From assembly GCF_001514195.1 (NCBI RefSeq), contig NZ_KQ948737.1:310001-374000 (forward strand): 64,000 nucleotides of DNA, in the 5' to 3' direction. Both the position numbers and the translations under genes were made by a program. Below the pieces are notes generated by a model, which worked only from the letters and a program-made list of their open reading frames with translations, made no database searches and was not told the DNA's origin. The stretch's first letter is position 1. Each line of letters opens with the position of its first letter. This stretch comes from Streptomyces griseorubiginosus (GTDB lineage Bacteria; Actinomycetota; Actinomycetes; Streptomycetales; Streptomycetaceae). This document shows, piece by piece, positions 47,201 through 58,902 of this stretch.

Positions 47201-50162
47201 GGACGCCGAAGAGGCGGGCGTACGGGCACGGCGGGTGAAGGGGGCCATCGCCGCCGGTCACTCCGCGCAGGTGGAGCTGGTGGAGGACCGGGTCCGGGCC
47301 GAACTGGCGCCCGTGTCGCCCCGGACGGGCGAGGTGCCGATCGTCTCCACCGTCACGGGCGAGGCGTGCGACGGGTCCGGGATGGACGCGGACTACTGGT
47401 ACCGCAACATGCGGGAGCCGGTGCGGTTCGACGCCGCTGTACGGGAGTTGCTGACGCGCGGACATCGGGTGTTCATCGAGGTCAGTCCGCATCCGGTACT
47501 GCTGACCGGGCTCCAGGAGACCGTGGAGGACGCGGGCACCTCGGCGTCCGTGCTGGGCACGCTGCGCCGGGACGAGGGTGGCGCCGACCGGTTCAACGCC
47601 TCGCTGGCAGCGGCCTACGTCGCCGGTGTGGACGTGCCCTGGCGGGAGAACCTGTACGCGCGGACGCCGGACACCTTCGTCGACCTGCCCACGTATGCCT
47701 TCCAGCACCGGCGTTACTGGCTTGACGCGCCACGCCAGTCGGCGTACTTCGCCACCCCGGCGGGCGGCACCATGCAGCCGGAGGCCCCGGCCGACGAGGC
47801 GCAGCGACGCTTCTGGGCGGCCGTCGAGAGCGGGGATCTCGACACCCTTGCAGGGGAACTACCGCTGGTCAACGGACAGTTGGCGTCACTGCGCGAGGTA
47901 CTGCCGGCGCTCGCCGACTGGCGGACGCGCTCGCGGGAGGACGCGGCCGTCGACCGCTGGCGGCACCGGGTGGTCTGGGAGCGGATCGGGACACCTGCCC
48001 GTCCCGCGCTCTCCGGGCGCTGGCTGGTGCTGGTGCCCGATGACGCGGGGGCACGGGCGGTGGCGGATCCGGTGGAGAGCGCGCTGCGGGCGCACGGGGC
48101 CGAGGTCACCCGGGTCGGTTTCGCGGCCGACGCCGAACGGGGTGAACTCGCCGAGACGCTGCTCGCCCTGCGCGCGGGCGACGCCGAGCGGGAGCCTGTC
48201 GCCCTCGGCACAGGCAGCGGTGAGCCGGAGCCTGTCGGCCTGCGCGTGGGCAACGCCGAGCCGGAGCCGGTCGGCGTGCTGGCACTGACCGGGCTGCTGA
48301 GCGGTGCGCACGCCGAGCACGAGGCCGTACCGCGCGGACTCGCGGCGACCCTGTCAGTGGTGCAGGCGCTCATGGACACGGACTTCGCCGGTGACGCCCC
48401 GCTGTGGGTGCTCACCCGCGGTGCGGTCGCCGCGGATCCGGGCGACCTCGTGCAGGCACCCGAGCACGCCATGGTGTGGGGCCTCGGTGCGACGATGCGG
48501 CAGGAGCACCCCGAGCGCTGGGGCGGCGTCGTCGACCTGCCCGACGGCGCCGACGACCCACTCGACCCCCGGGTGTTGACACGGCTGGTCGGAATCGTCT
48601 CCGGGGCCACGGACGAGGACGAGGTCGCGGTGCGCACGTCGGGGGCCCTGACCCGGCGGCTCGTGCCGGCGCCCGGGGACACCGCGGCGACCGGACTCGA
48701 CCTCGCCGCACAGCAGTCGGACGAAGGCACCGAGGCCGGGGAGTGGAAGCCCACCGGCACCGTACTCATCACCGGCGGAACCGGCGCCCTCGGCGGACAG
48801 GTGGCCCGGCATCTCGCGGAACTCGGCGCGCCGCATCTCCTCCTCGTCGGACGGCGGGGCCCCGATGCCCCGGGGGCCGCCGAACTGGCCGCCCACATAA
48901 GCGAGTCGGGGACGAAGGTCACGGTCGTGGCCTGCGACCTGGGCGACCGCCATGCGCTCGCACAGCTGCTGGCCGAAATCCCGCCGGAATACCCGCTCAC
49001 AGCCGTCGTGCACACGGCGGCCGCGGTCGACGACGCGTTGCTGGACTCCCTCACCGTCCCCCAGCTGGACCGTGCACTGCGGGTCAAGGCACTCGCCGCG
49101 CGCAACCTGGACGAACTCACGCGGGACCTCCCACTGGAACTGTTCGTCCTGTTCTCCTCGTTCGCCGGCGTCACAGCGGACGCGGGGCAGGGCGGCTACG
49201 CGCCGGGCAACGCGTTCCTCGACGCGCTCGCCCTGAACCGCCGGGCTCTGGGTCTGCCCGCCCTGTCCGTCGGATGGGGGCACTGGGCGGGCGGCAGCGG
49301 CCTGGAGGGCGGCGAGGTCATCGCCAACCGGCTGCATCGGTTCGCGATGGAGTCCATGGCGCCGGAGAGGGCGGTGCGCGCACTGGACCGGGCACTGCGC
49401 CTCGACGGCGGACACGGGCACGTCGTCGTCGCCGACATCGACTTCGCGCGTCTGGCACCCGGGTCGATCGGGGCACGGCCGACCCGGCTGTTCCTCGAAC
49501 AGCCCGGCTACCGGGATGCGTTGGAGACCGCTGCCGCAAGGGATGCGTCCGACGGTGCCGGCCCGGCCGGTGGCGACGACACGGTGGCGCGCTGGCGTAC
49601 GGAGGCGGTCGCGGCCACCGGTGCCGAACGGGTCGCTCTCGTACGGGACTTGGTGCTCCGCCACCTCGCGTCCGTCCTGGGCCACGCGAACCCGGAGGAC
49701 CTCTCCGCGACCCGGCTCTTCCGGGACCTGGGGATCGACTCGCTCACCGCGGTCGAGTTCCGCAACCGGCTGGGCGCGGCCACCGGGCTGCGGCTGCCGG
49801 TCGGGGTGGTGTTCGACCATCCGACACCGGAAGCCCTGGCCGCCTTTGTCGGCGCGGAGCTCGCGACGGAGGCACCCGACCCGACCGGCCCCGCCCCATC
49901 ACATGCCGACGAAGCGGGCTCCGTCGAGGAGGCGCTCGACCGTCTCGAAGCCGCACTCGACCGTGTCGACCGTGTCGACCGTGTCGACCGGGGCGGCCTT
50001 CCCACCTCCGCGACAGTCGCGAACCGGCTGCGGGACCTGCTCGCCCGGTTGCCGCAGGAGTCTCCGGCCGGTCCCGCTCCTTCGACGGATGCGGGCGGAC
50101 TGGAAGCCGCGACGACGGCGGAGGAGGTCCTGGACTTCATCCAGGAACGCTTCGGCACCTGA
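32265..50162 (+). CDS. Modular type I polyketide synthase: loading module and modules 1-3
   Basis: This 5965-residue protein has this order: KSQ-AT-ACP; KS-AT-DH-KR-ACP; KS-AT-KR-ACP; KS-AT-KR-ACP; C-terminal docking segment (about residues 5885-5965, with an Asp-Arg-Val repeat from a 9-bp repeat at 49959-49985). It starts the chain from decarboxylated methylmalonate and performs three extensions. ATG 32265 follows GGGGAGGAG at 32248-32255. The N-terminus carries an odd 45-bp duplication of the KS start. The three AT types (methylmalonyl, malonyl, ethyl/alkylmalonyl) and a C-rich, G-poor coding strand in the loading and module 1 ATs show a mosaic origin. It passes the chain to PksB through matching docking ends; the next start is 57 bp downstream. 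Confidence 0.97.
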   Translation: MAEVTVTDSTTGACGDEPIAVTGSMTDTDGPEPIAVTGSMTDTDDPEPIAVIGIACRLPGAPDPSAFWQLLREGTDAIGVPAADRHPAQDGNERPGGWLDRVDGFDAAFFGVSPREALAMDPQQRLALELGWEALEDAGIAPDSVGGTPAGVYVGAISDDYATLLRRGGPQGITRHMFTGTQRGVIANRLSYSLGLRGPSMTVDCGQSSSLVAVHLAAESLRRGESNLVLAGGVHLNLVPESTVAVERFGGLSPDARCFTFDARANGFVRGEGGALVVLKPLTRALADGDRVYCVIHGSAVNHDGAGESLAVPNAEAQHEVIDAALAAAGVRPDAVQYVELHGTGTPVGDPIEAAALGAAFGTGPNRPVPLAVGSAKTNVGHLEGAAGVVGLVKTALSLHHRELPASLNFETPNPAIPLDDLNLRVQTASGPWPQDDRPLLAGVSAFGVGGTNAHLVLGEAPTPTLTTDIATAQTSGPVPLVVSAGSTAALAAYGARLAERLEADAELHLTDMAHALVTTRALLPHRAVVVAEDRDSAIDGLQALAKGTPHPQVIAGAGPAPATGRGPVFVFPGQGSQWAGMGADLYADSPVFRDALDACAAALDPLTGWSLIDTLTRDDDTWLNHVEMVQPALFAVMTSLARLWISHDIQPAAVIGHSQGEIAAAHIAGILTLQDAARIVTVRSAAMRQLAGHGVMATVSKDAPWVLQHADDRVTIAAHNSPTTTVISTTPDTLDHLTTQWASQGVRVRRINVDYASHSPQVDAHQHHITTALADIQPHQAIIPMVSTVTGQPVEGTELTADYWYTNLRHPVRFHQALTHLINEGHHTTIETSPHPVLTPAIDETAEATGTAVNALHTLRRNTSTPFATVLAHAHTTGTTPNWTALFPTPQHHTPLPTYPFQRRSYWPEFIESASPTALITESEEQEEDGTSFAPTPQLSELLNVVLNECARVLGHSSASEVPEHLPFKELGFDSFAGVELCKRLSALLGHRVPVNATYNHPSPADLAAFLRDELAGVSGEGAPVTGADQTPVDDDPIVIVGMACRFPGGVRTPDDLWHLLLEERDAITEFPEDRGWNIEELYDPDPTHPGTSYVRRGGFLDDIAGFDASLFGIAPREALAMDPHQRLLLETSWEAFERAGIDPGSLRGSRTGVFVGTNEQDYATYTAPQQAQGSEGFLLTGHAASVASGRIAYVLGLEGPALTVDTACSSSLVALHLATQSLRNGECDLAVAGGASVMSTPGMFLEFSRQGGLSPDGRCKAFDESADGTGWSEGVGTLLIERLSDARRNGHPVLAVVRGSAINQDGASNGLTAPNGRSQARLIRTALANAGLTPTDVDSVEAHGTGTRLGDPIEAQALLTTYGQQRATEAPLWLGSIKSNIGHTQAAAGIAGVIKTVLALQHGVLPRTLHLTEATSHVDWSSGAVRLLAEARNWPDTDRVRRAAVSAFGISGTNAHVILEQAHVPVQAEESVPSGRPVPLVISAGSPDALAAAGGRLAQWLDDRTELHLPHVAHALVTSRALLPHRAVVVAEDRDSAIDGLQALAKDRPAPHVIPSTGPVTPARRGPVFVFPGQGSQWAGMGADLYATSPVFRDALDACAAALDPLTGWSLIDTLTRDDDTWLNHVEMVQPALFAVMTSLARLWIAHDIQPTAVIGHSQGEIAAAHIAGILTLHDAARIVTVRSTAMRQLAGHGVMATVSQSAQWVSDHIDDRVTIAAHNSPTTTVISTTPDTLDELTTQWASQGVRVRRINVDYASHSPQVDAHQHHITTALADIQPHPATIPMISTVTGQPVEGPELDADYWYTNLRHPVRFHQALTHLINEGHHTTIETSPHPVLTPAIEETSEATGTPLTALHTLRRNTTASFTTALAHAHTTGTTPNWTALLPTPHHHTPLPTYPFQHEHYWLDRPQLAAAVQPGVDVAGHPLLSAAVRLADGGVVLTGGLGPAAPEWVADHAVMGSVLLPGTAFVELAVRAGDEVGCGTLEELTLRAPLALLAPVAVQVVVEEPDDSGRRRVTVHSRPASASGPGDDSWTLHAEGLLAIGDGQPSTDDADFAVWPPVGAQPVSVAGLYDGLAAQGYDYGPAFRGVRTLWRRSDDEVFAEVRLPDELGADAQEFVLHPALLDATLHAVAGAGLLPASDGIRLPFAWSGVRVHAAGASTLRVRLRRAGADAVSLTAADESGATVVSLDALTLLPIAPEQLRAASRDARPDALLALHWEEVAAPGGPSGVSVPEHWAAVMSRSEEIDEVCGAVPPEEPSAVLFDTSARPGSPYEPKDAVQGALHVVQRFVTDPALRNCVLVVRTRGAVVALAEDRITAPADAAVWGVVRSAQSEHPGRFVLVDGVAGAEAPKSPGLVLATGESQLALRNGSFFAPRLDRHRPEDGSPTVFDADRTVLITGGTGALGGLVARHLVASHGVRRLLLLSRSGPGAAEVAELVADLTGAGAVVDVRACDVGDRAALARVIAEVQESGHPLGAVVHAAGVLADGTVAGLTEQAVDAVLRPKAEAALHLHELTADLDLSAFVLFSSVAGVLGNAGQANYAAANAYLDALAEVRAGLGLPALSLAWGLWEQPSGMTAELSGQDLARMRRSGLLPLSAEEGLALLDAALAGSPGAAVLVPARVDAATLVRAGRAVPALLSRLAPRVGRRTVARAVEAGSGALSAFEERLAGLSRDERERLLLSVVRDETALVLGHAQGAVLDVAGEFRELGVDSLMAVEVRNRLAAVTGLTLPSTVVFDHPTPQALARLLHERLTGALPEAGQVVVERPADDDPVAVVGMACRYPGGVEGPLDLWQLVLDERDAVGEFPADRGWDVDALFAAGSGAGGTSATRHGGFLDDAAGFDPSLFGISPREALAMDPQQRLLLEVSWEALENAGIPADAVRGSRTGVFAGLMYHDYGTGLTQVPEGVEGYLLTGGAGSVASGRIAYALGLEGPALTVDTACSSSLVALHLAVQSLRQGESDLALAGGVTVMVTPDTFTEFSRQGGLSGDGRCKSFAEGADGTGWSEGVGMLLVERLSDARRNGHRVLAVVRGTAVNQDGASNGLTAPNGQAQQRVIRQALADAGLSPDDVDAVEGHGTGTVLGDPIEAQALLATYGQGRPADRPLWLGSVKSNIGHTQAAAGVAGIIKMIMAMRSGVLPRSLHSATPSSHVDWASGGVELLSGAREWPDGDRVRRVGVSSFGISGTNAHIVLEQAPAGDEPSERGPAPAVVPLLLSAAGDEALRAQATRLAGVLEEAGDSAAALVDVGWSLAEGRAALPRRAAVIAPGPEEAIERLRALAEGRASAGVLTGRAEPDGRLAVVFSGQGSQRLDMGRELHAAQPVFAAAFDEICAHFAPHLPLPLREVVFGESAELLNRTGYAQAALFAVEVALYRLVEHWGLRPGLLIGHSIGEFAAAYVAGVWTLPDACALVAARGTLMQGVTADGAMAALAVTPEEVGPVLAPYGDRVGVAAVNGPASVVVSGDRDAVEEVTARFEAAGRRVQRLRVSHAFHSAHMDTMLDAFAEVLAGVPFRPPTLPVVSNVTGSLADPEELCSPAYWVRHARDAVRFADGVTTLHGESVTAYLELGPAGVLTGAVRDSLPEEAQPVIVSALWRDRSEVATFAEAMAGLHLSGLSVDWSAAFARTGARMVDLPNYPFQHSRFWLQAAERSTRPALERLAGLQPDELARTLNVDEIHARALVPALTDWLRAQEQPQRRELSDRQVTWVPAKTLSGSRRLDGRWQVVVPAGADPLDTRVMALARALERAGAEVVMGDVTLVEAELTGLVAVTALADDPGLFAVEVVRQAPGGAGLWFVTHGAVATGSGDPVLDPRQAAVWGFGQAMSLELPELWGGLMDLGGFDGDMDVLGAVLSGASGEDQVAVRNGRVLGRRVVALPTSRGGDRPWRPSGTVLVTGGTGALGARVADWLVDGGAEHVVLTSRRGEQAPGAHELADRLRERGAWVSVEACDAGDRSALSDVLGRHRPRAVFHAAGVFEAGGIADLSADSWAAVLSAKADGALHLDELSRELDLDLDAFVLFSSIAGVWGGIGQGAYAAANAVLDALAQRRRADGLAGTSVAWGPWAGEGMAADGEIGAGLRRSGLVPMQPRDALAALQDVLDQDETCRVVVDADWDRLLAAFEAARPGPLFALLPHGTRPEVGTEAEEAGAAYARHIRALPPSEQDRTVSTLVRDVVAAALGHASSDALDMTQTFKTLGLDSMTAVEVRNRLTAATGLTLPTTVVFDRPTPRDLAKEVRDRLVGTASSTAPVPTDRPTVDEPVAIIGMACRYPGGANTPEDLWRLVAEERDAVCDFPEDRGWDLATLYDPDPAATGTSYSREGGFLDDIAGFDAGLFGISPREALAMDPHQRLLLETSWEAFERAGIPPTSLRGSSTGVFIGAGEQDYAGGVTDAPDGVAHHLLLGHTASVLSGRLAYVFGLEGPTLTLDTACSAGLVALHLAVRALRSGECDLAVAGGATVMSTPGGFVEFSRQQVLGRTGRCRSYSDDADGSAFSEGIGTLVVERLSDARRNGHRVLAVIRGSAINQDGASNGLSAPNGQSQQRVIRQALADAGLAPGDVDAVEGHGTGTPLGDPIEAEALLATYGQDRPGERPLWLGSVKSNIGHTQAAAGIAGVIKMAQALRHGVLPRTLHLDSPSSHVNWASGGVELLDRAREWPSVERARRAAVSAFGISGTNAHVILEQPEPETSEPSTAEVVGPVVLPLSAHSGAGLRGQAQRLRELLDAAPDLELAVLGRALAEHRVTDLEHRAAVVAEDRETVLAALGALAEDGTHPQLTTGSGAPGADPVLVFPGQGSQWPGMALQLLDSSPRFRDALAECDAALGEFVDWSVLDVLHERPGAPSMGQLDVVQPLLFAVMVALARTWQAAGITPAAVVGHSQGEVAAACVAGALSLSDAARIICLRSRAMQEKLSGLGAMASVAQPQAWVAERLERWGGRLSVAAVNGPTSVVVSGEAAAVDEFLADAEEAGVRARRVKGAIAAGHSAQVELVEDRVRAELAPVSPRTGEVPIVSTVTGEACDGSGMDADYWYRNMREPVRFDAAVRELLTRGHRVFIEVSPHPVLLTGLQETVEDAGTSASVLGTLRRDEGGADRFNASLAAAYVAGVDVPWRENLYARTPDTFVDLPTYAFQHRRYWLDAPRQSAYFATPAGGTMQPEAPADEAQRRFWAAVESGDLDTLAGELPLVNGQLASLREVLPALADWRTRSREDAAVDRWRHRVVWERIGTPARPALSGRWLVLVPDDAGARAVADPVESALRAHGAEVTRVGFAADAERGELAETLLALRAGDAEREPVALGTGSGEPEPVGLRVGNAEPEPVGVLALTGLLSGAHAEHEAVPRGLAATLSVVQALMDTDFAGDAPLWVLTRGAVAADPGDLVQAPEHAMVWGLGATMRQEHPERWGGVVDLPDGADDPLDPRVLTRLVGIVSGATDEDEVAVRTSGALTRRLVPAPGDTAATGLDLAAQQSDEGTEAGEWKPTGTVLITGGTGALGGQVARHLAELGAPHLLLVGRRGPDAPGAAELAAHISESGTKVTVVACDLGDRHALAQLLAEIPPEYPLTAVVHTAAAVDDALLDSLTVPQLDRALRVKALAARNLDELTRDLPLELFVLFSSFAGVTADAGQGGYAPGNAFLDALALNRRALGLPALSVGWGHWAGGSGLEGGEVIANRLHRFAMESMAPERAVRALDRALRLDGGHGHVVVADIDFARLAPGSIGARPTRLFLEQPGYRDALETAAARDASDGAGPAGGDDTVARWRTEAVAATGAERVALVRDLVLRHLASVLGHANPEDLSATRLFRDLGIDSLTAVEFRNRLGAATGLRLPVGVVFDHPTPEALAAFVGAELATEAPDPTGPAPSHADEAGSVEEALDRLEAALDRVDRVDRVDRGGLPTSATVANRLRDLLARLPQESPAGPAPSTDAGGLEAATTAEEVLDFIQERFGT
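32313..32423 (+). repeat. 45-bp tandem duplication at the pksA 5' end
   Basis: Two 45-bp copies (32313-32357 and 32358-32402) and the start of a third encode EPIAVTG-type segments, the normal first strand of a KS domain. Only the third copy continues into the KS. The first two appear to be extra, non-folding copies separated by SMTDTD linkers. Confidence 0.9.
32403..35310 (+). other. PksA loading module: KSQ-AT(methylmalonyl)-ACP
   Basis: The KS active-site Cys is replaced by Gln207 (VDCGQSSS, codon 32883-32885), so this KS decarboxylates rather than condenses. His residues in ELHGTGT and NVGHLEG are kept. The AT has GHSQGE (Ser659) and YASH (residues 756-759), the methylmalonyl signature, predicting a propionyl starter. 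The ACP attachment site is Ser976 in LGFDSF. Confidence 0.93.
33693..34974 (+). repeat. Methylmalonyl AT cassette, copy 1 (loading module)
   Basis: This stretch is nearly identical in DNA to 60322-61603 (module 6) and, from the middle on, to 36820-37977 (module 1). Identity stops at the TTCCAAC that ends the YPFQ motif (34968-34974). The coding strand becomes C-rich and G-poor inside, unlike the flanking KS. Confidence 0.88.
35373..40560 (+). other. PksA module 1: KS-AT(methylmalonyl)-DH-KR-ACP
   Basis: KS Cys1210 lies in DTACSSS. The AT has GHSQGE (Ser1660) and YASH (1757-1760). The DH has HxxxGxxxxP with His1959 and Asp2129 in [10 protein letters not shown], so it looks active. The KR has GGTGALG, Tyr2548 and an LAD motif (B-type). 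The ACP has Ser2721 in LGVDSL. Expected result: a 2-methyl-2-enoyl chain. Confidence 0.93.
36820..37977 (+). repeat. Methylmalonyl AT cassette, copy 2 (module 1)
   Basis: This is the second copy of the cassette. From about 37366 to 37500 it is base-for-base like the module 6 copy, while around 37612-37680 it differs from both other copies. The patchwork suggests gene conversion between domains. Confidence 0.85.
40602..45030 (+). other. PksA module 2: KS-AT(malonyl)-KR-ACP
   Basis: KS Cys2952. The AT has GHSIGE (Ser3401) and HAFH (3501-3504), the malonyl signature. The KR has GGTGALG, the Trp-containing AGVWGG and no LDD, so A-type, with Tyr4048. The ACP has Ser4214 in LGLDSM. Expected result: one hydroxyl and an unbranched alpha carbon. 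Confidence 0.92.
45081..49870 (+). other. PksA module 3: KS-AT(ethyl/alkylmalonyl)-KR-ACP
   Basis: KS Cys4445 lies in DTACSAG, where the usual second Ser is Ala. The AT has GHSQGE (Ser4894) and AAGH (4996-4999) in place of YASH/HAFH; xAGH forms are typical of ethylmalonyl ATs. The KR has GGTGALG, VDD (B-type) and Tyr5645 in GGYAPGN. The ACP has Ser5826. Expected result: hydroxyl plus ethyl or longer branch. Confidence 0.88.
48186..48278 (+). repeat. 36-bp tandem repeat in the module 3 AT-KR linker
   Basis: Two full 36-bp units (48186-48221, 48222-48257) and part of a third encode EREPV/EPEPV-type 12-residue repeats in the structural part of the KR region. It is probably a harmless surface-loop expansion. 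Confidence 0.75.
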
Positions 50163-50219
50163 GTCACCCGGCCGCCCTGCCCCAGCCCCAGCCCCACCGC
50201 ACCTCAGGAGATGTTTGCA

Positions 50220-53200
50220 GTGACGAGCGACAGCAGCGCCGGCGCTCCGGCCGGCCGGGACAAGGTCGTCGAGACGCTCAAGTGGATGGCGCGCGAACTC
50301 GACGAGACCAAGCGGGACCTTGCCGACCTGCGGGCGCGTCGCTCCGAGCCGGTCGCCGTCGTCGGCATGGGCTGCCGGTTCCCCGGAGACGTCGGCTCCC
50401 CGGAGGATCTGTGGCGGCTGCTGTCCTCCGGCACGGACGCGATCGGACCGCTTCCCTCCGACCGGGGCTGGGACCTGGACGCCCTCTACGACCCCGACCC
50501 GGCCGCAGCCGGCACCGCGTACGTCCGCGAGGGCGGGTTCTTGGCCTCGGCCGGGGACTTCGACGCCGGGTTCTTCGGGATCTCGCCGCGTGAGGCGCTG
50601 GCGATGGACCCGCAACAGCGGCTGCTGCTCGAAGTCGCCTGGGAGACGCTGGAGGACGCGGCGATCGATCCGACGTCGTTGCGCGGCAGCGACACCGGGG
50701 TGTTCGTCGGCACCAACGGCCAGGACTACATCGCGCCGATGATGGACGGGGTCGCCGATCTCGGCGGCTACCTGGGCACCGGCTCCACACAGAGCGTGCT
50801 GTCCGGGCGGCTCGCCTTCACGCTGGGCCTGGAGGGTCCCGCGGTGACCGTGGACACCGCGTGCTCGGCGTCTCTGGTGGCGCTGCACCAGGCGGTGCGG
50901 GCGCTGCGCGGCGGCGAGTGCGACCTGGCGCTCGTCGGCGGCGCGACCGTCATGTCCAGCCCCTGGACGCTGGTGGAGTTCTCCCGTCAGCGCGGCCTGG
51001 CCGCCGACGGCCGGTGCAAGACCTTCTCCGACGGTGCCGACGGGACCGCGGTCTCCGAGGGCGTCGGCATGCTCCTGCTGGAGCGGCTCTCCGACGCCCG
51101 CCGCCACGGTCATCGCGTCCTGGCCGTGGTCCGCGGCACCGCCGTCAACCAGGACGGCGCCTCGAACGGCCTTACCGCTCCCAGCGGTCCGGCCCAGCAG
51201 CGTGTCATCCGTCAGGCCCTCACCGACGCGGGTCTCGCACCGGACGACGTCGACGTCGTGGAGGCGCACGGGACCGGCACCCGACTCGGGGACCCCATCG
51301 AGGTCGACGCCCTGCTGGCGACGTACGGGAAGGACAGGCCGGCCGGTCGGCCGTTGTGGCTGGGGTCCGTGAAGTCGAACCTCGGGCACACGCAGGCCGC
51401 GGCGGGCGTCGCCGGTGTCATCAAGACGGTGCTGGCCCTGCGGCACGGGAGGCTGCCGCGGACCCTGCACGCCGAGCCGCCGACGCCGCACGTCGACTGG
51501 ACCACGGCCGGCATCCGTCTGCTCCACGCCGAACAGCCGTGGCCCGACACGCACCGGCCGCGCCGTGCGGCGGTGTCGTCCTTCGGCATCAGCGGAACGA
51601 ACGCGCACGTCGTCCTGGAGGAAGCCGAGCCCACGCCGGTGGGTGAAGCACCGTCTACCGCAGCCTCAGCATCCCCCTCCACTCTGCCCTGGCTCCTGTC
51701 CGCACGAAGTCCGGCGGCCCTGCGAGGTCAGGCCGCGCGGCTGGCCGCACACGTCACCGAGCGGCCGGGTGCCCGCCCGGCCGACCTCGCCTGGTCCACG
51801 GCGGCCACGCGAGCCCGGATGCCGCACCGCGCGGTGGTCGTCGCGGCCGGCCGTGAGGATCTTCTCGCCGGGCTGCGCGCCGTCGCCGCCGGCGCCCCGG
51901 GCAGCGGAGTCGTCCGCGGCGAAGCCACCGAACACCCCTCTCCTACCTTCCTGTTCACCGGGCAGGGCGCCCAGCACGTCGGTATGGCACGGGAGTTGTA
52001 CAACGATTTTCCGGCGTTCGCCGCAGCGCTCGACGCGGTGTGCGGACACATGGACGTGCTGCTTGAACGGCCCCTCAAGGAGGTCGTGTTCGCCGAGGCC
52101 GGTTCCACCACGGCGGCGCTCCTGGACCAGACCGCCTACACACAGCCCGCGCTGTTCGCCGTGGAGACGGCCCTGTTCCGGCTGGCCGAGTCCTGGGGGC
52201 TCGTGCCGGGCCGTCTGATCGGCCACTCCATCGGCGAGTTGACGGCCGCCCACGTTGCCGGGGTCCTCACCCTCCCGGACGCCTGTGCCCTGGTCGCCGC
52301 CCGCGGCCGAGTGATGCAGGCGCTCCCGCAGGACGGGGTGATGATCTCCGTGCGGGCTGCCGAGGAGGACGTCCTCCCGCTGCTCGCCGAGACGCACGGC
52401 CAGGTCGATGTGGCAGCGGTCAACGGGCCCGTGTCGGTGGTGCTGTCGGGTACGGCGTCCGCGACGGCCGAGGTGGCGCGGTTGCTCGCGGACCGCGGGC
52501 ACAAGACCAAGGAACTCCAGGTCAGCCACGCGTTTCATTCGGTCCTGATGGAGCCTGCGATGGCGGAGTTCCGTCGTATCGCCGCCGGGGTGACCTTCCA
52601 CGAGCCGCGCATCCCGCTGGTCTCCGCGCTGACCGGCGCGCTCGTCGGCCCCGGCGCGGTGACGGACCCGGAGTACTGGGTGCGGCATCTGCGGGAGCCG
52701 GTCCGGTTCCTGGACGCGATCCGTACGGCCGAGGCCCAAGGTTCGCGTGTCTTCCTGGAGTTGGGGCCGGACGGGGTGCTCGCCTCGATGGCCGCGGACT
52801 GCCTGCTGGACCGGGAGGCGGCGGTGCTCGCGCCGACGCTGCGCAAGGACCGCCCCGACACCCGGTCCTTCCTCACCGGAGTCGGCCAGGCGTACGCCGC
52901 GGGCGTGGACGTCGACTGGGTGCGGGTCTTCGCCGGGACGGGGGCCGTGCGCGCGGAGCTGCCGACGTACGCCTTCGAGCATCGTCGGTACTGGATCGCC
53001 GAGGGCCGCACCTTCGACCGCTCTGCCACCCCGCACGAGGACCCGGCGCCGGCACCGGAAACCCGTCCGGAAGCCGGCCCTACCCCCAACGAGTGGGGGA
53101 TGCTCGAACTGGTCCGAGCGGCAGCCGCAGCCGTGCTCGGGTACGCCACGAAGGACGCCGTGGCACCGAGCCGGCCCTTCTCCGAACTGGGGGTGACCTC

Positions 53201-56200
53201 GGTCGGCGCGGTCGAGCTGTGTGCCGAACTGCGCGCGGTGACGGGCCTGTCCGTGCCCGCGTCCGCCGTCTTCGACCACCCGACACCCCAGGCGCTCGCC
53301 ACGCACCTCGGTCGGCAGCGGCGCGGCGAGACCGACGAAGCGGCCGCCGCGCCCACCCGCCACCGGGTGGACGAACCGGTCGCCATCATCGGCATGGGCT
53401 GCCGCTTCCCGGGCGGCGTGACCAGCCCCGAGGAGCTGTGGCAGCTCGTGGCCGAGGAGCGTGACGTCCTGGGCGCCTTCCCGGACAACCGTGGCTGGAA
53501 CCTGGAGGAGCTGTTCAGCCCCGACGGTGCGCCGGGCACCTCGACGGAGGCCCGGGAGAGCGGATTCCTTTACGACGCGGCCGACTTCGACCCGGCGTTC
53601 TTCGGCATCTCGCCCCGCGAGGCGCTGGCGATGGACCCCCAGCACAGGCTCCTGTTGGAAACCGGCTGGGAGGCGATGGAGCAGGCCGGACTGGACCCGG
53701 GCACCCTCCGGGGCAGTCGCACCGGCGTGTTCGCGGGGCTGGTGGGGCACGACTACCTGCTCGGTCCGGAACGGATGCCCGACGACCTCGTGCCGTACTT
53801 CGCGACCGGCATCGGCGGTTCGATCGCCACCGGGCGCATCGCGTACACCTTCGGCTTCGAGGGGCCCGCGGTCACCGTCGACACGGCGTGCTCCTCGGCG
53901 TTGGTCGCGCTGCACCAGGCGGTGCACGCGCTGCGCTCCGGGGAGTGCGACCTGGCGCTCGCGGGAGCCGCGACGGTGATGTCGACGCCGGGGGCCTTCG
54001 TGGGCTTCTCCGGGCAGGGACTGATGGCACCGGACGCACGCAGCAAGTCGTTCGCCGACGGGGCCGACGGCACCATGTGGTCCGAGGGCGTGGGCATGCT
54101 CCTCGTGGAGCGGCTCTCCGACGCCGAGCGGCATGGGCACCGTGTCCTGGCGGTGGTGCGCGGCACCGCCGTCAACCAGGACGGCGCCTCCAACGGGCTG
54201 ACCGCGCCGAACGGCACCGCCCAACAGCGCGTCATCCGGGCCGCGTTGGACAACGCCGGCCTGGCATCCGCCGACGTCGACGCCGTCGAGGCGCACGGCA
54301 CCGGCACCCGGCTCGGCGACCCCATCGAGGCGCACGCGATCATGGCGACCTACGGCAGTGACCGGCCCGAGGAGCGGCCGCTGTGGCTGGGGTCCATCAA
54401 GTCGAACATCGGCCACGCTCAGGGCGCGGCGGGTGTCGCCGGCGTCATCAAGACCGTGATGGCCCTGCGCCACGGGGTGCTGCCGCGGACGCTGCACGTG
54501 GACCGGCCCTCGACCCGGATCGACTGGTCGCTCGGAGCGGTGCGGCTGCTGACCGGGAGCCAGGCGTGGCCCGACACCGACCGGCCTCGCCGGGCGGGCG
54601 TGTCGGCGTTCGGCGCGAGCGGGACCAACGCGCATGTGATCCTCGAACAGGCCCCGGCCGCGCCCGTGTCGACCGAGCCGCGTATCCCGCTGCCGGTGAC
54701 ACCGCTGACGCTCTCCGCGCACAGCCCGCAGGCCCTGCGCGGACAGGCCGCCCGACTGGCCGCACGGCTCCGGCAGTCCTCCGCAGCGCCCACGGAGCCG
54801 CTGGAGCCGACGGAGCTGACCGACGTCGCCTGGTCGCTCGCGAACCACCGCGCCCAACTCCCCCACCGTGCCGTCGTCCTAGCAGCCTGCGCACAGGACG
54901 CACTGGCCGGACTCGACGCCCTGGCCGAGAGCGACGAGACCCCGAACGTGGTCACCGGCCGGCCGACCGGAGAGGCCGCGGTGTTCGTCTTCCCCGGCCA
55001 GGGCTCCCAGTGGATCGGCATGGCCTCGGAGCTGCTGCGGGGATCGGAGGTGTTCCGGGACACGTTCGCCGACTGCGAGCGGGTCTTCACCGAGCTGGTC
55101 GGCTGGTCGATCACGGACGCGATGGCCGGCACCCCCGGGGCTCCCTCCCTGGATCAACTGGACGTCGTACAGCCGGTGTTGTTCTCCGTGATGGTGTCCC
55201 TGGCCCGCACCTGGCAGGCCGCGGGAGTGCAACCGGCCGCTGTGGTGGGCCACTCACAGGGCGAGATCGCCGCCGCGTACATCGCGGGCGCGCTCTCTTT
55301 GGAGGACGCGGCCCGGGTCGTGGCTCTGCGCAGCCGGCTGATCGTGGACGTGGTGGGTCTGGGCGCCATGGCCGGAGTGTCCAAGTCCCAGGCCTGGGTG
55401 GCCGAACGACTCGCGCCCTGGGCGCAGGAGTTGAGCGTCGGGGTGATCAACGGACCCGAGTCGGTCGTCGTCACCGGCGACGTCACGGCCCTGGAGGAGT
55501 TCCTCACGGTCGCCGAGGCGGAGGGCGCGCAGGTGCGGCGGGTGCGCGGCGCCGTGGCACCGGGGCACGCCCCGCAGATGGAGCGGCTGCGCGAGCAGTT
55601 GCTCGGCGCCCTGGAGCAGGTGACACCGCGCCCCGGCACAGTGCCGCTGTGCTCGACGGTCACCGGCGAGATCCTGGACAACACGTCGATGCACGCCGAC
55701 TACTGGTACCGCAACGCCCGTGAGCCGGTGCAGTTCGAGGCCGCGGTACGGCACCTGCTGGACCGCGGGCACCGGGTGTTCCTGGAGATGAGCCCGCACC
55801 CGCTGCTGCTCAGCGGTATCGCGGACATCGCCGAGAGCCAGGACACCCAGGTGGCCGCGCTGGGCACGCTGCGCCGCGACGACGGCGGCCCCGGACGCAC
55901 CGCCCGGGCTCTCGCCGAGGCATGGGTGAACGGCATCGGCGTCGACTGGCCGGCCGCCGTCTTCGACGGGGTCGGAGCGCGCCGGGTGGACCTGCCGACG
56001 TACGCCTTCCAGCGGGAGCGCTACTGGCTCGAGCCCGTCACCGGGCCGGTGGGCGCCGGGGTGCAGGGCACCGGGCACCCGGTCACCGACACCCAGGTCG
56101 ACCTCGCCGACGGGGGCGCCCTGCTGACCGGCCGACTGAGCCGTCGGTCACTGGGCTGGCTGGATGATCACGCGGTGTCCGGGGTGGCGATCCTGCCGGG

Positions 56201-58817
56201 CGCGGCCTTCGTGGAGCTGGCCGTGCGCGCGGGCGACGCGGTGCGCTGCGCGGCGCTGGAGGATCTCACCTTGCAGGCGCCGCTGGTGGTGCCCGGCACG
56301 GGCGGCGTGGTCGTGCAGGTCGCGGTCGACGCCCCGGACGGCACGGGCCGACGCGCGCTGCGCATCCACGCGCGCCCGGAGAGCGAGGGCGAGGACGGCT
56401 CCTGGGTCCAGCACGCGGAGGGCGTCCTGGCCCCCGTCACCGCAGACCCCGAGGCGCTCGCCGTGTGGCCTCCTCGTGACGCCGAGATCCTGCCGACCGA
56501 GGACGCCTACGAGCGGATCGCGACGGCCGGCATCGCGTACGGACCGGCGTTCCAGGGCCTCGGCACCGCCTGGCGGCACGGCGACGAACTCTTCGCGGAG
56601 GTCCAACTCCCCGACTCCGAACACAAGAACGCCGCCTCGTACGGCCTGCACCCGGCCCTCCTCGACGCCGCCCTGCACGTGGTGGTCCTCGACGGACTGG
56701 AGAACAGCGGCCAACTCGCCTTCTCCTGGAGCGGTGTCACCCTGCACGCCCAGGGCGCCACGGCCCTGCGGGTACGGGTGCGACGGCTCTCGGACGGCGC
56801 GTTCTCCTTCCACCTCTACGACGGCACCGGGCTGCCGGTGCTCACGGCCGAGTCCGTCGCCGTACGGCCGCTGTCGACGGCCGGTCTGACGGCCGCGCGC
56901 ACCGGGACGGACCACTCCCTGTTCAGGGTCGACTGGACGCCCCTGCCCTCGGCCGGGGTGTCCACCACGGACCGCTGGGTGGTGCTCGGCGCACAGTCGG
57001 AGGAGGTGTGGCCGGCCGAGGTCGAGGCCCGTCGCCGGTACCCCGATCTCGCAGCGCTGGCGGACGCGGTGGACGCGGGTGCGCCGGTGCCGGACGCGGT
57101 CGTGGTGGCCGGAGGCGGTGGCGCACCCGGCGACCGGCACCTGCTCGGAGGGGCCCTGGAGCTGTGCCAGGCCTGGCTGGCCGACGAACGCTGGTCGGAG
57201 GCACGCCTGGTGTTCCTCACGCGGGACGCGGTCCAGGCGGCACCGGACGACGTGCTCGGCGACCTCGCGCACGCGCCGCTGTGGGGGCTTCTCCGTTCGG
57301 CGCAGCAGGAGCAGCCCGACCGTTTCCTGCTGCTCGACAGCGACACCGCCGAGGTGCCGTCCGTTCTGATCGGCGCGGCACTCGTATCCGGCGAGCCCCA
57401 GCTTGCCGTGCGCGACGGTGTGCTGCGCGCCCCACGCCTGGCCAGGGCAGCCGTCGACGAGCAGCGCGAACGCCCCTTCAACCCCGAAGGCACGGTACTG
57501 ATCACCGGTGGCACCGGAACCCTCGGCGCCATCCTGGCCCGCCATCTGGTGTCCCGACACAGTGTCCGGCACCTCCTGCTGACCAGCCGCCGGGGAGCCG
57601 AGGCACCGGGTGCGTCGGCGCTGTGCACGGAACTCACCGAGGCCGGCGCGACCGTCACCCTCGCCGCCTGCGACGTGGCCGACCCCGCGGCGCTCACCCG
57701 CCTCCTCGCGGACATTCCCGCAGAGCGGCCACTGACCGGTGTGTTCCATCTCGCGGGCGTCCTCGCCGACGGCGCGATCGGCTCGCTCACGCCCGGACAC
57801 CTCGACACCGTCCTGGGCCCGAAGACAGACGCCGCCTGGGAGTTGCACCGGCTCACCCAGGATCTCGACCTGGCGGCCTTCGTCCTGTACTCCTCGATGG
57901 CAGGCACCTTCGGCGGCGCGGGACAGGGCGCCTACGGCGCCGCCAACGCCTTCCTGGACGCGCTCGCCGCGCACCGCCGGGCGGCGGGGCTGCCGGCACT
58001 GTCCATGTCCTGGGGGCTGTGGCAGGACCGGTCCGAGATGGGTGCCGGTCTCAGCGAGCAGGACCTGGCCCGCCGCATGGCCCGCTCCGGCACATGGAGT
58101 CTGTCCGGCGAGCAGGGAATGGCCCTGCTGGACGCGGCCCTGGCCGGCCCCGACGCCCATCTCGTCGCGGCCCGCTTCGACTTCCCCACGCTGCGCGCCC
58201 AGGCGGCCGACGGCACCCTGCCCCCGCTGCTGCGCGGGCTGGTGCGGGCCGTACGCCGCAGGGCGGGCGCGGCCGAACAGTCCGGCCTCCGCGAGCGGCT
58301 GGCCGCACTCGGGACGGCCGAGCGTACCGCCGCCCTCCTCGACACGGTGCGCGCGACCGTCGCCCTCGTCCTGGGACACGGTTCGGCGGACGCGGTGGAC
58401 GACGGCCGTGCCTTCAAGGAGCTGGGGCTCGACTCCCTGACGGCCGTGGACCTGCGCAACAGGCTGACGGCGCTCAGCGGCGTGAAACTCCCCGCCACGC
58501 TGGCCTTCGACCATCCCACGCCCCGCGCCATCGCCGACCTCCTCGAAGCGAAGCTGTTCGCGACACCCGTCGAGGTCACCCCGCCCATCCTCACCGACCT
58601 CGACCGGCTCGAACTCGCCCTGCTGGGCGCCGACGACGCCGATCCGGCCCTGCGCGCCAGAGTCACGATGCGGCTGCACTCCCTCGTCGCCAAATGGCGC
58701 GCGGCCGCCGAGGAACCGGCCGCCACGACCCCCGGCGAGGCGGAGGACGGACTCGGCCTTGAGGGTGCCTCCGTCGACCAACTCCTCGACTTCATCGACG
58801 ACATGGGCAGCTTCTGA
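50220..58817 (+). CDS. Modular type I polyketide synthase: modules 4 and 5
   Basis: This 2865-residue protein has an N-terminal coiled-coil docking helix ([24 protein letters not shown]), then KS-AT-ACP and KS-AT-DH-KR-ACP, and a C-terminal helical docking segment ending [15 protein letters not shown] 50220 is preferred because AGGAG (50206-50210) is 9 nt upstream; ATG 50211 directly abuts it. Module 4 leaves its keto group unreduced. Module 5 dehydrates and appears to use a bulky alkylmalonyl unit. It is cytoplasmic, and works between PksA and PksC. Confidence 0.96.
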   Translation: MTSDSSAGAPAGRDKVVETLKWMARELDETKRDLADLRARRSEPVAVVGMGCRFPGDVGSPEDLWRLLSSGTDAIGPLPSDRGWDLDALYDPDPAAAGTAYVREGGFLASAGDFDAGFFGISPREALAMDPQQRLLLEVAWETLEDAAIDPTSLRGSDTGVFVGTNGQDYIAPMMDGVADLGGYLGTGSTQSVLSGRLAFTLGLEGPAVTVDTACSASLVALHQAVRALRGGECDLALVGGATVMSSPWTLVEFSRQRGLAADGRCKTFSDGADGTAVSEGVGMLLLERLSDARRHGHRVLAVVRGTAVNQDGASNGLTAPSGPAQQRVIRQALTDAGLAPDDVDVVEAHGTGTRLGDPIEVDALLATYGKDRPAGRPLWLGSVKSNLGHTQAAAGVAGVIKTVLALRHGRLPRTLHAEPPTPHVDWTTAGIRLLHAEQPWPDTHRPRRAAVSSFGISGTNAHVVLEEAEPTPVGEAPSTAASASPSTLPWLLSARSPAALRGQAARLAAHVTERPGARPADLAWSTAATRARMPHRAVVVAAGREDLLAGLRAVAAGAPGSGVVRGEATEHPSPTFLFTGQGAQHVGMARELYNDFPAFAAALDAVCGHMDVLLERPLKEVVFAEAGSTTAALLDQTAYTQPALFAVETALFRLAESWGLVPGRLIGHSIGELTAAHVAGVLTLPDACALVAARGRVMQALPQDGVMISVRAAEEDVLPLLAETHGQVDVAAVNGPVSVVLSGTASATAEVARLLADRGHKTKELQVSHAFHSVLMEPAMAEFRRIAAGVTFHEPRIPLVSALTGALVGPGAVTDPEYWVRHLREPVRFLDAIRTAEAQGSRVFLELGPDGVLASMAADCLLDREAAVLAPTLRKDRPDTRSFLTGVGQAYAAGVDVDWVRVFAGTGAVRAELPTYAFEHRRYWIAEGRTFDRSATPHEDPAPAPETRPEAGPTPNEWGMLELVRAAAAAVLGYATKDAVAPSRPFSELGVTSVGAVELCAELRAVTGLSVPASAVFDHPTPQALATHLGRQRRGETDEAAAAPTRHRVDEPVAIIGMGCRFPGGVTSPEELWQLVAEERDVLGAFPDNRGWNLEELFSPDGAPGTSTEARESGFLYDAADFDPAFFGISPREALAMDPQHRLLLETGWEAMEQAGLDPGTLRGSRTGVFAGLVGHDYLLGPERMPDDLVPYFATGIGGSIATGRIAYTFGFEGPAVTVDTACSSALVALHQAVHALRSGECDLALAGAATVMSTPGAFVGFSGQGLMAPDARSKSFADGADGTMWSEGVGMLLVERLSDAERHGHRVLAVVRGTAVNQDGASNGLTAPNGTAQQRVIRAALDNAGLASADVDAVEAHGTGTRLGDPIEAHAIMATYGSDRPEERPLWLGSIKSNIGHAQGAAGVAGVIKTVMALRHGVLPRTLHVDRPSTRIDWSLGAVRLLTGSQAWPDTDRPRRAGVSAFGASGTNAHVILEQAPAAPVSTEPRIPLPVTPLTLSAHSPQALRGQAARLAARLRQSSAAPTEPLEPTELTDVAWSLANHRAQLPHRAVVLAACAQDALAGLDALAESDETPNVVTGRPTGEAAVFVFPGQGSQWIGMASELLRGSEVFRDTFADCERVFTELVGWSITDAMAGTPGAPSLDQLDVVQPVLFSVMVSLARTWQAAGVQPAAVVGHSQGEIAAAYIAGALSLEDAARVVALRSRLIVDVVGLGAMAGVSKSQAWVAERLAPWAQELSVGVINGPESVVVTGDVTALEEFLTVAEAEGAQVRRVRGAVAPGHAPQMERLREQLLGALEQVTPRPGTVPLCSTVTGEILDNTSMHADYWYRNAREPVQFEAAVRHLLDRGHRVFLEMSPHPLLLSGIADIAESQDTQVAALGTLRRDDGGPGRTARALAEAWVNGIGVDWPAAVFDGVGARRVDLPTYAFQRERYWLEPVTGPVGAGVQGTGHPVTDTQVDLADGGALLTGRLSRRSLGWLDDHAVSGVAILPGAAFVELAVRAGDAVRCAALEDLTLQAPLVVPGTGGVVVQVAVDAPDGTGRRALRIHARPESEGEDGSWVQHAEGVLAPVTADPEALAVWPPRDAEILPTEDAYERIATAGIAYGPAFQGLGTAWRHGDELFAEVQLPDSEHKNAASYGLHPALLDAALHVVVLDGLENSGQLAFSWSGVTLHAQGATALRVRVRRLSDGAFSFHLYDGTGLPVLTAESVAVRPLSTAGLTAARTGTDHSLFRVDWTPLPSAGVSTTDRWVVLGAQSEEVWPAEVEARRRYPDLAALADAVDAGAPVPDAVVVAGGGGAPGDRHLLGGALELCQAWLADERWSEARLVFLTRDAVQAAPDDVLGDLAHAPLWGLLRSAQQEQPDRFLLLDSDTAEVPSVLIGAALVSGEPQLAVRDGVLRAPRLARAAVDEQRERPFNPEGTVLITGGTGTLGAILARHLVSRHSVRHLLLTSRRGAEAPGASALCTELTEAGATVTLAACDVADPAALTRLLADIPAERPLTGVFHLAGVLADGAIGSLTPGHLDTVLGPKTDAAWELHRLTQDLDLAAFVLYSSMAGTFGGAGQGAYGAANAFLDALAAHRRAAGLPALSMSWGLWQDRSEMGAGLSEQDLARRMARSGTWSLSGEQGMALLDAALAGPDAHLVAARFDFPTLRAQAADGTLPPLLRGLVRAVRRRAGAAEQSGLRERLAALGTAERTAALLDTVRATVALVLGHGSADAVDDGRAFKELGLDSLTAVDLRNRLTALSGVKLPATLAFDHPTPRAIADLLEAKLFATPVEVTPPILTDLDRLELALLGADDADPALRARVTMRLHSLVAKWRAAAEEPAATTPGEAEDGLGLEGASVDQLLDFIDDMGSF
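50346..53328 (+). other. PksB module 4: KS-AT(malonyl)-ACP, no reduction
   Basis: KS Cys215 lies in DTACSAS. The AT has GHSIGE (Ser670) and HAFH (770-773), predicting malonyl. No KR, DH or ER lies between AT and ACP. The ACP motif is LGVTSV, with Thr in place of the usual Asp before the attachment Ser994. Expected result: an unreduced keto group. Confidence 0.92.
53373..58560 (+). other. PksB module 5: KS-AT(alkylmalonyl)-DH-KR-ACP
   Basis: KS Cys1224. The AT has GHSQGE (Ser1679) and APGH (1780-1783), neither the methylmalonyl nor the malonyl motif; PGH variants are reported for unusual alkylmalonyl ATs. The DH has His1984 in [10 protein letters not shown] and Asp2149. The KR has GGTGTLG, LAD and Tyr2572. 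The ACP has Ser2739. Expected result: an alkene carrying the extender's alkyl branch. Confidence 0.87.
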
Positions 58818-58826
58818 CACCGACGA

Positions 58827-58856
58827 CGGCGGCCGGTCCCGCAGGACCGGCCGCCG
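58827..58856 (+). terminator. Perfect hairpin between pksB and pksC
   Basis: Arms of 13 bp (58827-58839 and 58844-58856) close a 4-nt CGCA loop, starting 10 bp after the pksB stop. There is no T tract. Since pksC and pksD continue the same assembly line, it is more likely a partial terminator or processing/stability element than a full stop. Confidence 0.6.
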
Positions 58857-58902
58857 AACCGGACGACAGCAGGCGCACCAGCGAGCGGAAAGGAAGCGTT
58901 CC

